In this document: one piece after another, positions 15,374-22,160 of the stretch | Numbering within the stretch: the first letter of the stretch is position 1 | Layout of the letters: every line of letters starts with the position of its first letter | Source: a virus | Strand: one strand, 5' to 3' | IMG/VR virus record: IMGVR_UViG_3300035670_001068 | Span: 1-27,145 of that record | Length of the DNA: 27,145 nt | The notes under the pieces: model-generated | Database searches by the model: none | What the model was told of the DNA's origin: nothing | Seen by the model: the letters and a program-made list of their open reading frames with translations, nothing else | Made by a program: the position numbers and the translations under genes

Positions 15374-16005
15374 TGGCAGTCCAAATCCAGCTCCGACGAG
15401 GCACCGCCTCCCAATGGACCTCAGCCGACCCGACGCTCGCCGCCGGAGAACTCGGCCTTGAGACAGACACCGCCAAATACAAGATCGGCGACGGGGCGAC
15501 CGCCTGGTCAGCGCTGAGCTACTCGAGCCTGCCGTCAACAGCCGTCACCTTGACCGGCATCGAAACCCTTACCAACAAGACCCTGACCGCCCCCATCGTC
15601 AACAACGCCGTCCTGCAAGGGGCCGAGGAGTCGTGGAATGTTGCGGCGACTGCGGCGACTGGCACAATCAACTTCGATACGTTGACCTCGACAGCTTGGT
15701 TGTATACGTCGAATGCGTCGGGCAACTGGACGTTGAATGTTCGCGGTGATTCGGGTACGACGTTGGCTTCGTTGTTGGATACGGGTGACTCGATTACGGT
15801 TGTGTTTGCTGTGACGAACGGTGCGACGGCCTACTATTCGACGGCTTTCCAGATTGATGGTTCGTCGGTGACTCCTGAGTGGCAGGGTGGTTCGGCTCCT
15901 GCGGCGGGTAACGCTTCGTCGATTGACGTGTATGTGTATACGATTATCAAGACGGCGGCGACTCCGACGTATACGGTGTTGGCTTCTCAGACGCAGTTCG
16001 CTTAG
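15373..16005 (+). CDS. Tail fibre with Mtd-N-like adaptor domain
   Basis: 210 residues. Residues 1-50 (IQLRRGTASQWTSADPTLAAGELG, then ETDTAKYKIGDGATAWSALSY) match the N-terminal adaptor of phage major-tropism-determinant-like fibres. LTGIETLTNKTLTAPIVNN (about 59-77) is a known fibre connector. The C-terminal domain (about 83-210) is a small beta domain of a type widespread in marine phage tails (TGDSITVVFAVTNGATAYY). Codon use changes abruptly at about codon 85 from C-ending to T/G-ending, consistent with an exchanged C-terminus. No lectin-fold variable region or reverse transcriptase was found, so this is not evidence of a diversity-generating system. Confidence 0.8.
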   Translation: MAVQIQLRRGTASQWTSADPTLAAGELGLETDTAKYKIGDGATAWSALSYSSLPSTAVTLTGIETLTNKTLTAPIVNNAVLQGAEESWNVAATAATGTINFDTLTSTAWLYTSNASGNWTLNVRGDSGTTLASLLDTGDSITVVFAVTNGATAYYSTAFQIDGSSVTPEWQGGSAPAAGNASSIDVYVYTIIKTAATPTYTVLASQTQFA

Positions 16006-16014
16006 GAGTTTGGG

Positions 16015-16959
16015 ATGCCTCTTGTTGGTGTGAAGTCGAACGCTGGGGCGTTTGGTTTAGGTTGGGGTGCGGCTGCTAAACCTATTTTTGGTTCTGGGTA
16101 TGCTGGCGGCGGCGTTACAACCGTTTCGGTAACGACCGTAGATAAATTCTTGTTTTCCGATGACAGCCGCACAACTTTAGGGACAGGTTTGAGTACAGCC
16201 ACATCGGCTATGGCATCGTTTTCGTCTTCAACACATGGTTATTACGCTGGCGGCACCCAAAGTGGGACTCGAACATCAACAACAGGGAAATTTGATTTTT
16301 CGGATGATTCTGAGTCAATTCTTGGAACAGGTTTGAATGATGCTGTTGAAGAACCCTGCGGTTTTGAGTCTTCAACTACAGGCTATGTCATCGGTGGGAT
16401 TACTTCGACTCCCACAAGACCCACCATTTTGAACAAATTTTTGTTTAGCACCGATGCGCGTTCGACCGTCGCAGGACTTTTGTCGACGGGACGTTATGGA
16501 CTGGCAGGATTTTCTTCAGCAACAAATGGCTATGCCTGTGGAGGCGATACTGGTTCTATCGTTTCAACAGTTGACAAAATTGTTTTTAGTTCAGATACGT
16601 CAACCACATTGGGTACGGGGTTGAGTTCTGCTGTTGTTTCAACGTGCGGTGCAGAATCGTCAACAAACGGTTATGTGTCTGGCGGCTATAACGGAAGTGC
16701 CGACATAACAACAGTCAACAAATTCGATTTGAGTACCGATAGCCGTTCAACATTGGCAACGGGTCTAAATACCGTACGCCGAGGTCACTCAACTTTTGCT
16801 TCACAAAATAACTTCTATAATCTTGGCGGCTATACCAGCACGACTGCCAGTCGTCTTTCTTCAGGAGAAAAATTTGCTTTCAGCAATGACGCGCGTTCGC
16901 TGATGGGAACAGGATTGTCAAGTTCTCGCAACCGACCATTTGGGTTTGAAAACCGATGA
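16015..16959 (+). CDS. Six-repeat kelch-like propeller, putative receptor-binding
   Basis: 314 residues behind TAGGAG. Six repeats of 47-49 residues each begin GYxxGG (residues 28, 75, 123, 172, 219 and 267), followed by a Thr/Ser turn, KFxFSxDxRSTLGTGL and then SFSSSTxGY. This is the GG-containing strand pattern of kelch-type beta-propellers, so a six-bladed propeller is likely. Placed right after the Mtd-N fibre, it is a good candidate for the receptor-binding tip. The N-terminal 25 residues are Gly/Ala-rich and could tether it to the fibre. Codon use is T-ending, unlike the packaging genes. I infer host recognition; no enzyme residues are seen. Confidence 0.72.
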   Translation: MPLVGVKSNAGAFGLGWGAAAKPIFGSGYAGGGVTTVSVTTVDKFLFSDDSRTTLGTGLSTATSAMASFSSSTHGYYAGGTQSGTRTSTTGKFDFSDDSESILGTGLNDAVEEPCGFESSTTGYVIGGITSTPTRPTILNKFLFSTDARSTVAGLLSTGRYGLAGFSSATNGYACGGDTGSIVSTVDKIVFSSDTSTTLGTGLSSAVVSTCGAESSTNGYVSGGYNGSADITTVNKFDLSTDSRSTLATGLNTVRRGHSTFASQNNFYNLGGYTSTTASRLSSGEKFAFSNDARSLMGTGLSSSRNRPFGFENR

Positions 16960-17474
16960 ACCTAGAACCGTACACACAAACAACAATCGCACCTTCACGG
17001 TCACGATTTCAACTGCGCCATTTTGTTGTCGGGCAACATGACACACCGCAAATGCAATGGCGACAAATCATCATTGAAGCCCAGCATCTTGCGTTCAACA
17101 TTCGGATGGCTGAACTGTCTATCGAAAAATCGCGTATCGAAATTCACAAACTTCTGTCAACTGGCGACCCGCTAGACGCTATTGAGGCCGAAGAAAAACA
17201 GTTGGGCATTGTGTTGACTGAACGCACTTTGGCTGGCGCACGACTTGAAATGTCATGGTTGGAAGAACTGGCCGAAGAAGTTGGGTCATACACACTTGAT
17301 GAAATTGAGAATGACCAGCCGAACTATTGGGCGAAACGACTTCAGCGACAGGCCGACGTTGACCAGTTCTCTGTTCAGAACGGTATTGGTGCTGGGAACG
17401 TGCAATCCATGTTGAACGCTGGGCTATTGCAAAACAAGGAGGCAGAGCCGTGCGCTATCTCACCTGGAAACTGA
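16956..17474 (+). CDS. Helical protein, putative tail-fibre chaperone
   Basis: 172 residues overlapping the propeller gene by ATGA, a typical position for fibre assembly chaperones. N-terminal beta-like stretch (LEPYTQTTIAPSRSRFQLRHFVVG) followed by a long coiled coil (about 33-115, MAELSIEKSRIEIHKLL, GIVLTERTLAGARLEMSWLEEL) and a short tail. No signature residues, so the chaperone role is inferred only from context and form. Codon use is T-ending like its upstream neighbour, which suggests they were acquired together. Confidence 0.65.
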   Translation: MNLEPYTQTTIAPSRSRFQLRHFVVGQHDTPQMQWRQIIIEAQHLAFNIRMAELSIEKSRIEIHKLLSTGDPLDAIEAEEKQLGIVLTERTLAGARLEMSWLEELAEEVGSYTLDEIENDQPNYWAKRLQRQADVDQFSVQNGIGAGNVQSMLNAGLLQNKEAEPCAISPGN

Positions 17475-17767
17475 CATGGCCTGGTGATGGACGATATGGT
17501 TTCGGGCCTGAGCCTGCCGTTGCCGATAATGGCGGTCGGCTGGAAGCGTCAGGTTGGGTGGACCCAACCGTTGAGGCTGGCACCATCCTCGGCTATCTGA
17601 CCGGCGATGTTGATTTGGCGTTGTTGGCTGATTGGGAGGTTGCCGAATTGCCCCAGTCCGAAGCGTTGGCGTTTGCCCGGGCGTTGAATCCCGAGGCGTT
17701 TCTGACAAATGACGGTCGTATCGGCGCGCCGATGCCCGACGAAGTGTCAGCCGCATTCAACCTCTAA
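17450..17767 (+). CDS. Small protein of unknown function
   Basis: 105 residues starting at a GTG with a consensus AAGGAGG about 8 bases upstream, and overlapping the previous gene by 25 bases. Starts MRYLTWKLTWPGDGRYGFGPEPAV and contains several acidic patches (AGTILGYLTGDVDLALLADWEV). A few features resemble small accessory proteins in phage tail clusters; no family recognised. The strong ribosome site makes the call good despite the overlap. Confidence 0.72.
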   Translation: MRYLTWKLTWPGDGRYGFGPEPAVADNGGRLEASGWVDPTVEAGTILGYLTGDVDLALLADWEVAELPQSEALAFARALNPEAFLTNDGRIGAPMPDEVSAAFNL

Positions 17768-17830
17768 TGACGTGACTTGTCCCCAGCCTGTGGGTAGCCT
17801 TTCGGCGTGACTGCACACAAGGAGGGGAAA
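17768..17830 (+). promoter_or_regulatory. Intergenic gap with -10-like box
   Basis: A 63-base gap between the tail cassette and the HTH gene. GTGACT and TAGCCT (at about 17801) are 17 bases apart, a weak -35/-10 pair; the box is 6 bases from a GTG at 17807. A short CCCA/TGGG hairpin is present but too weak to call a terminator. It may serve the HTH-phosphoesterase operon. Confidence 0.35.
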
Positions 17831-18073
17831 GTGAAGAAGGGACTACTGGACGAAATACTTGCCCATAACCAGGGCAGGCCAGGGACCACCTGCGGAATCA
17901 GCAAACTGTACGAGGCTCTGCCAGCCGAAGACGCCGAAGCCCTGAAGCAGGCCATTGCCGACCCGATGGTCAAGGCAACCGCCATTGCTCGAGCGCTCAA
18001 GGGCCGGGGCTACCAGATCACCGATTCGGTCGTCACCCGGCACCGGCGCAAGGAGTGTGTCTGTGAGTCTTGA
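17831..18073 (+). CDS. Small HTH DNA-binding protein
   Basis: 80 residues. GTG 17831 is chosen for the excellent AGGAGGGG ending 3 bases upstream; an alternative GTG at 17807 lies 6 bases after a TAGCCT box. The C-terminal part (VKATAIARALKGRGYQITDSVVTRHRR) has the helix-turn-helix form of a small winged or MerR-like reader. It ends in CxC. It overlaps the next gene by 11 bases. It could regulate late transcription or act with the phosphoesterase it is coupled to, both inference. Confidence 0.7.
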   Translation: MKKGLLDEILAHNQGRPGTTCGISKLYEALPAEDAEALKQAIADPMVKATAIARALKGRGYQITDSVVTRHRRKECVCES

Positions 18074-19139
18074 AGACGACATCCGGTCGGCCAACGAAAC
18101 GGACGACACCGACAAGCTCCGGGCCATGCTGATTCAGGCCCGACGCCAACGGAACCAGGCCGACCAGGTCAACGCCCAGCTCCTGGCCCGTATGCAGGAG
18201 TTCGAGAAGGCGCTCGAGATTGTCGACGCCGCCGACTCGGCCCAGATCGCCCCACCGAAATGGATGGTCGCCCCACCGTCCGGGCGCAAGAAGCACGCCA
18301 CCCTGGTGCTCCTGCTGTCCGACACCCACTTCGACGAGGTCGTGGACCCGGTCGAGGTTGGCGGCCTGAATGCCTACAGCCGGACCATCGCCGAACAGCG
18401 CCTGCGCCTCTGTGTCGACAACGCCGTCAAGATGGCCCGCCACTACCTGGCCGGAGTCACCTTCGACGGGGTCGTCGTCATGCTCGGCGGTGACATCTTC
18501 TCCGGTGACATCCACGAGGAACTAAAAGACACCAACGAGGCCGTCATCTTGGACAGCCTGCTCCATTGGTCCGAACAGGTGGCCGCTGCCCTCGGATGCT
18601 TCGCCGACGAGTTCGGCAAGGTTCACGTCCCGGTGGTCGTCGGGAACCACGGCCGTCAGTCCCGCAAGCCCCGGATGAAACAGCGCGCCAAAACGAACTA
18701 CGACTGGCTCCTGGGCAAAATGGTGGAGCGCCACTACCAGGGCGACAAACGGTTTACGTTCCAGGTGTCCGAGAACGCCGACACCCTCGTCCAGATCTAC
18801 GGCCACGGGCATCTCCTGACCCACGGCGACCAGGTGTCCGGCGGTGGTGGGATTGGCGGTATCTGGCCCCCGATCATGCGGATGCGGGCCAGGAAAGCCC
18901 AGCGTGCGATGGAAGTCGGCCAGCCGTTCGAGACGCTCTGGATGGGGCATTGGCACCAATACATCTCCACCCCCTACCTGGTCATCAACGGCTCCACCAA
19001 GGGGCTGGACGAGTACGCCTGGCTGAACAACTTCGGTTACGAGGTGCCACAACAGGCTCTCGCTATTGTGACCCCTGAGCACAACATCACGGTCCAAGCC
19101 CCGGTGTTCTGCCAGGACCGCAAGAAGGAGAAATGGTGA
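18063..19139 (+). CDS. Metallophosphoesterase (calcineurin-like)
   Basis: 358 residues from GTG 18063, chosen because AAGGAG lies 7 bases upstream; the frame runs back to 17955 inside the HTH gene without support. N-terminal coiled coil (about 14-58), then the metal site: LLLSDTHF (Asp87, His89), LGGDIFSGD (Asp144), VVVGNHG (Asn195, His196), IYGHGHLL (about 247-250) and MGHWHQY (296-298). The order DxH, GDxx, GNH, GH(x)H defines a two-metal phosphoesterase. The substrate is unknown; these occur in many phages and may act on nucleotides, DNA or RNA ends. Position in the late module just before lysis is unusual. Confidence 0.92.
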   Translation: MSLEDDIRSANETDDTDKLRAMLIQARRQRNQADQVNAQLLARMQEFEKALEIVDAADSAQIAPPKWMVAPPSGRKKHATLVLLLSDTHFDEVVDPVEVGGLNAYSRTIAEQRLRLCVDNAVKMARHYLAGVTFDGVVVMLGGDIFSGDIHEELKDTNEAVILDSLLHWSEQVAAALGCFADEFGKVHVPVVVGNHGRQSRKPRMKQRAKTNYDWLLGKMVERHYQGDKRFTFQVSENADTLVQIYGHGHLLTHGDQVSGGGGIGGIWPPIMRMRARKAQRAMEVGQPFETLWMGHWHQYISTPYLVINGSTKGLDEYAWLNNFGYEVPQQALAIVTPEHNITVQAPVFCQDRKKEKW

Positions 19140-19453
19140 ATGTTGACCGGCACGCCGTAGAAGCCCAAGAACTGGTGCCGGACATCGTCTCGAGAAACTG
19201 GCCCGAGATCGTCCCGATGCACACGCTTGTCATCATCGACGCCATCAACGCCGACGGCAGAAGGGAACTACTCGTCATGTGCGACTCCGAACAACCACCC
19301 TGGGTGACCAGCGGCGTACTGACCTTGGTCAAAGCCGACGTGGAAACCGAATGGGCGCACCACTACCCGTTCATTGACGAAGACGAAGAAACCGACGAAG
19401 ACGAAGACGAGGACGAAGAAGATGACGACGACGAGGACGACGACGATGACTGA
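19136..19453 (+). CDS. Small protein with polyacidic tail
   Basis: 105 residues from GTG 19136 (106 if ATG 19133 is used). GTG was chosen because AAGGAG is 5 bases away rather than 2 and gives the GTGA overlap typical here. A compact 75-residue domain precedes a run of about 28 residues that are almost all Asp and Glu (positions about 77-105). Such tails can mimic DNA or neutralise basic partners, which is inference. The tail is encoded by repeats of GAC/GAA/GAG, so replication slippage could vary its length. Confidence 0.72.
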   Translation: MNVDRHAVEAQELVPDIVSRNWPEIVPMHTLVIIDAINADGRRELLVMCDSEQPPWVTSGVLTLVKADVETEWAHHYPFIDEDEETDEDEDEDEEDDDDEDDDDD

Positions 19454-19580
19454 AGTCAGCGCAGCCACCATCCGGTCGGCCCTCAAGTTCCTGTACCGAT
19501 CCACGCCGGTCGGAGCCGACGAGCAGGACGAGCTGTTCCGGCTCATCAAACGGCTCGAGGCTGCCCTGCACAAGAAATGA
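19446..19580 (+). CDS. Very small protein of unknown function
   Basis: 44 residues starting at ATG 19446 within the end of the acidic gene (8-base overlap). MTEVSAATIRSALKFLYRST and DEQDELFRLIKRLEAALHKK suggest a helical hairpin. The longer frame from 19374 is a Thr/Lys shadow of the acidic codons and is rejected. No family recognised. Confidence 0.6.
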   Translation: MTEVSAATIRSALKFLYRSTPVGADEQDELFRLIKRLEAALHKK

Positions 19581-19603
19581 CTGGTCACCGAACTTCCGGT
19601 TGG

Positions 19604-19615
19604 TATAGTGGAGTC
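19604..19615 (+). promoter_or_regulatory. Extended -10 promoter at the holin start
   Basis: TGG-TATAGT (19601-19609) is an extended -10 element followed by 6 bases and GTG 19616, so a leaderless holin transcript is expected. No -35 is clear. A 7-bp inverted repeat TGGTCAC (19582-19588) and GTGACCA (19616-19622) flanks the promoter and contains the start codon. Confidence 0.6.
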
Positions 19616-19825
19616 GTGACCAAGAAACTTGCCCTCCGAACCCTCGCCGTGTTCGTCGTCGCCACGACCTCCAACATCGGTGTCGGAGCCTTGGTCGACG
19701 TCGAAGTCTGGAAGTCAGCCGTCATGGCCGGAGTCTGGGCCGTCCTGACCGTCGCCCAGCGCCTCGCAATGGCCTACCGGGACGGCATCCTGACCGACAA
19801 GGAACTGAAAGAGATATTCGAGTAA
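19616..19825 (+). CDS. Two-helix holin
   Basis: 69 residues. GTG 19616 was chosen over an upstream GTG-like frame (to 19577) because of the promoter and because the shorter form starts at the first membrane helix. Helix 1 about 6-28 (LALRTLAVFVVATTSNIGVGALV), helix 2 about 33-53 (WKSAVMAGVWAVLTVAQRLAM), then a cytoplasmic tail with YRDGILTDKELKEIF. The DGxLTxxEL tail is typical of holins in actinobacterial phages. It would permeabilise the membrane at a set time and let the downstream lysin out. It begins the lysis cassette. Confidence 0.85.
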   Translation: MTKKLALRTLAVFVVATTSNIGVGALVDVEVWKSAVMAGVWAVLTVAQRLAMAYRDGILTDKELKEIFE

Positions 19826-19840
19826 CAAGGGGAACCTGCC

Positions 19841-20071
19841 ATGTCCTACACCGTCCACGCCACCATCACCTTCCACATCCCGGTCGAAACCCTCCCGCCC
19901 GACATTCCCGGCTCACCCGCCACCGGAACCTCTGACGCCGAACTGCCGGTCGACGGGGCCGAGCAAATCTGTTACGAGTTCCTCGCGAAAATCCAGCAGT
20001 TGCTACCCGAGGGCGTCTACCCGATGCTCCAGGCGACGTCGTACACAAAGGCAGAGCGCACACCGTTCTAA
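19841..20071 (+). CDS. Small protein in lysis cassette
   Basis: 76 residues, with an AAGGGG-type ribosome site upstream. MSYTVHATITFHIPVETLPPDIPGS, then a helical stretch (EQICYEFLAKIQQLLPEGVYPML). No membrane helix or enzyme motif. It lies between holin and lysin. Function unknown; possibly a regulator of lysis timing or an accessory virion protein. Confidence 0.65.
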   Translation: MSYTVHATITFHIPVETLPPDIPGSPATGTSDAELPVDGAEQICYEFLAKIQQLLPEGVYPMLQATSYTKAERTPF

Positions 20072-20075
20072 GTGT

Positions 20076-20088
20076 TAGCGTGTCACTC
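20076..20088 (+). promoter_or_regulatory. Possible leaderless -10 box before the lysin
   Basis: TAGCGT (20076-20081) is followed by 7 bases and ATG 20089. No Shine-Dalgarno sequence is present. The box matches only the TANNNT pattern, so this is weaker than the others; it lies in a 17-base gap. GCGTG/CACGC pairing could put the ATG in a small loop. Confidence 0.35.
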
Positions 20089-20577
20089 ATGGCACGCCCA
20101 TACACAGGAACCAAAGACGCGCCCCACCCGAAAGCCCGGCAGGGAACTATTGCCGTGTACGACTGGCTGCGCTTCCTGTTCGGCCTGAAAGGACTGGGCG
20201 TCTACGCCAACCGCAACGTGCGCGGTGTCGACAAGGCACAGTTGTCCGTCCACGCCACCTTCCGGGCGATGGACTTGGGTGGCACACCCGAACAGCTCCA
20301 CAAGGTGATTTCATTTGTCTACCAGAACCGGCAGGTTTTAGGTATCGAAGAAATCCACGACTACGCCGGGAACTACATCCCGAACCCTAAGGGCTGGGGC
20401 GCCGGATACCGCTGTTCTCGAGACTGGGGCCGACTCATGGACGGCTGGAAGGTCTACTCCAAGAACACCATCGGCTCCCGAGGTGCAGCCTGGACACACG
20501 TCGAAGTGTCGCCTGCGATAGCCGACTCCACCCGTCAACAGATCGACGCGATCTTCACCAAGTTGCTGGAGGCATGA
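20089..20577 (+). CDS. Endolysin, M15-like zinc peptidase
   Basis: 162 residues from ATG 20089; a GTG 9 bases earlier (20080) is possible but overlaps the -10-like box. SVHATFRAMDLGG (53-65) matches the SxHxxxxAxD metal motif of peptidoglycan carboxypeptidases (His55, Asp62). WTHVEVSP (136-143) supplies the last metal His137 and Glu139. The family cuts peptide cross-links in the cell wall. Between them IEEIHDYAGNYI and GAGYRCSRDWG match small lysins of actinobacterial phages. There is no extra wall-binding domain. Directly follows the holin region, so it is the likely lysin. Confidence 0.82.
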   Translation: MARPYTGTKDAPHPKARQGTIAVYDWLRFLFGLKGLGVYANRNVRGVDKAQLSVHATFRAMDLGGTPEQLHKVISFVYQNRQVLGIEEIHDYAGNYIPNPKGWGAGYRCSRDWGRLMDGWKVYSKNTIGSRGAAWTHVEVSPAIADSTRQQIDAIFTKLLEA

Positions 20578-20578
20578 C

Positions 20579-20830
20579 ATGGAAGGCATCCTCGTTGCCC
20601 TCATCGGAGCCGTCGCCATCATCATCGTGGCCCTGATCGAGCGTGGTCGCAAAGAAAACAAGCGGGACCACGGCAACGTGATGGACAGGCTTGACCTAGT
20701 TTCCAGCGAAATCCGATCCGACCTGCGACAGGTGCGCGCCGAAATCTCCAACCACGCCAACGGACCCGCCCACGGAGGCACGGCACAGCCTGCTAAAATG
20801 CCCCGTAAGCGCACCCCGAAGGCTGGATAG
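20579..20830 (+). CDS. Second membrane protein of lysis cassette
   Basis: 83 residues, one base after the lysin stop, with GGAGG upstream. An N-terminal helix (about 4-20, ILVALIGAVAIIIVALI) is followed by a charged coiled coil (about 28-58, NVMDRLDLVSSEIRSDLRQVRAEI) and a basic Pro-rich tail. This is the layout of small one-helix proteins found beside holins in actinobacterial phages (DUF2746-like), which may act as a second holin or a spanin-like lysis factor. The family name is my impression. Confidence 0.68.
   Translation: MEGILVALIGAVAIIIVALIERGRKENKRDHGNVMDRLDLVSSEIRSDLRQVRAEISNHANGPAHGGTAQPAKMPRKRTPKAG
20791..20806 (+). promoter_or_regulatory. Promoter of the internal-protein block
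   Basis: TGC-TAAAAT (20791-20799) is an extended -10 element; transcription would start at about 20806, giving a short leader that carries GGCTGGATAGCC (20821-20832) before SD CAGGAGA and ATG 20851. It lies within the end of the membrane-protein gene. No -35 is seen. Confidence 0.5.
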
Positions 20831-20850
20831 CCAGAGGTTCAGGAGACTTC

Positions 20851-21642
20851 ATGGCCTACGAAGCAACAGCCGAACTCTACAGACGGGAATACGAACTCGC
20901 TAAGAAGCGCGCCCAGTCTGCCTATGACTCGCGTATCGCCCAGTTGGCAACCGCGCACCGGCAGGCCAACCGCGACCTCGAAGCCAACCTAGAGTCGCGC
21001 GGTATTCTGCGGTCCGGCGAAGGCATGCGCGGCCGTGTCGAATTGGGTGCAGCCGAAAAATCAGGTCAGCTCGCAGCATTGGGTGAGCGTGAAGATGCTT
21101 GGAACCGTGCCGGATTGGCGTTGGCTCAGCAGCTAGCCGAACTTGAAGCCAAGGGTGGCACGGGTGGAGCCGGTGGCGGCGGAAGTACCGGCGGCGGCGG
21201 TGGTGGCGGAACTGGAACAGGCACGCCAGGAACCATTACTCGGCCCGTAGAACCGACACCAACCCCACCCGCGGAACAACCACGAGTCAAGCCGCCGAAG
21301 CCTGGCAACCCGCCCCCCGGCTACGACTATGTGTGGAACGAGGCCAAGTGGGCTTGGGAATTGGTCGCGCTTACCTCTGGTGGACCCGCCCAGCCCGGCA
21401 TGCCCCAGCAGCCACCGGGTCAAGGTGGACCAAACGAAATTGGTTCTGGCGGTCGGCCAATTGGCACGCCACCGCCTGGTTTCGTCCCGCCTGGCACAGC
21501 ACCAGGAACCATCGTCGGCGGCCCCGACCGCCGCCTGCCCAACGGCGGCGGAGTTGTCGACGGCATCTACATCCCACCGGGAACTATCTTTGGTCCACCA
21601 CCACCCAAGGCAGGAGGCGGCCCTAGAGTGCCGAAACGATAA
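20851..21642 (+). CDS. Coiled-coil, Gly/Pro-rich putative internal virion protein
   Basis: 263 residues behind CAGGAGA. Residues 1-100 are an Arg/Glu/Ala coiled coil (LYRREYELAKKRAQSAYD, ALGEREDAWNRAGLALAQQLAELEA). A Gly-rich stretch follows (about 101-127, GGGGSTGGGGGGGTG), then Pro-rich repeats (PPPGYDYVWNE, GTPPPGFVPPGTAPGT). No enzyme motif. With the next three genes it forms a block of large, helical, repetitive proteins such as those carried inside podovirus capsids, which enter the cell on ejection. A role in DNA ejection is inferred. Confidence 0.62.
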   Translation: MAYEATAELYRREYELAKKRAQSAYDSRIAQLATAHRQANRDLEANLESRGILRSGEGMRGRVELGAAEKSGQLAALGEREDAWNRAGLALAQQLAELEAKGGTGGAGGGGSTGGGGGGGTGTGTPGTITRPVEPTPTPPAEQPRVKPPKPGNPPPGYDYVWNEAKWAWELVALTSGGPAQPGMPQQPPGQGGPNEIGSGGRPIGTPPPGFVPPGTAPGTIVGGPDRRLPNGGGVVDGIYIPPGTIFGPPPPKAGGGPRVPKR

Positions 21643-22160
21643 TGGCAGAAAACCCCTTTGGCACCCCCTTGGCCCAACTGGCCCTCGACATGGCGCTCCG
21701 CAACCAGGCGCTCATTCAGGACATCCCGGCAGCAGCCGAACGTCAGCGTGGCCTCATCAACCAGCGCCTGCAACGCTATGGTGGCGACATCAGCCAATAC
21801 GAAAACATCATGGACGTCGGCTACCAGCCAGCCGTCAACTCGCTCGTCACAGAAGCCACCGCAATGCGCGACTACCTCGTCGGTTTGCCGGAGCTGTTGA
21901 GCAAGGCAGCCAAAGAAGGCAAGACCGGCACCGGAGGATCGACGTCGGGCGCTTCCGAGCTGAAAGCCTATTTCGATAACGCTCTCAAAAAGGCAGAGGA
22001 CTACATGGGCCGCTTCGCCCAGCCCGTGACACGACTCGGAACCGCCGACACGGCCGAACGGTGGGCGAACCCCATCACCCCACGCCCCGCAACAGCCCGC
22101 CGAGTCACCTCCCAATCCATCCGTCCCGGCGGCACGTCATTCGGGATCAAGGTTCGATGA
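21642..22160 (+). CDS. Putative internal or neck virion protein
   Basis: 172 residues, starting at an ATG that shares a base with the preceding TAA. MAENPFGTPLAQLALDMALRNQ, helices throughout (QRGLINQRLQRYGG, ELKAYFDNALKKAEDYMGR), and a Gly/Ser/Thr linker at about 92-103, with basic C-terminus (TARRVTSQSIRPGG). No catalytic site recognised. Its ATGA overlap with the next gene suggests coordinated synthesis. Assigned to the ejection block only by context. Confidence 0.62.
   Translation: MAENPFGTPLAQLALDMALRNQALIQDIPAAAERQRGLINQRLQRYGGDISQYENIMDVGYQPAVNSLVTEATAMRDYLVGLPELLSKAAKEGKTGTGGSTSGASELKAYFDNALKKAEDYMGRFAQPVTRLGTADTAERWANPITPRPATARRVTSQSIRPGGTSFGIKVR

Noticed and set aside
15373-16959. 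Diversity-generating retroelement target
   Set aside because: The Mtd-N-like adaptor is present, but no reverse transcriptase, template repeat or lectin-type variable region was found in the window.
17807-17830. Upstream GTG start for the HTH protein
   Set aside because: The GTG at 17831 has a near-perfect Shine-Dalgarno; the upstream GTG is kept only as an alternative because of the TAGCCT box.
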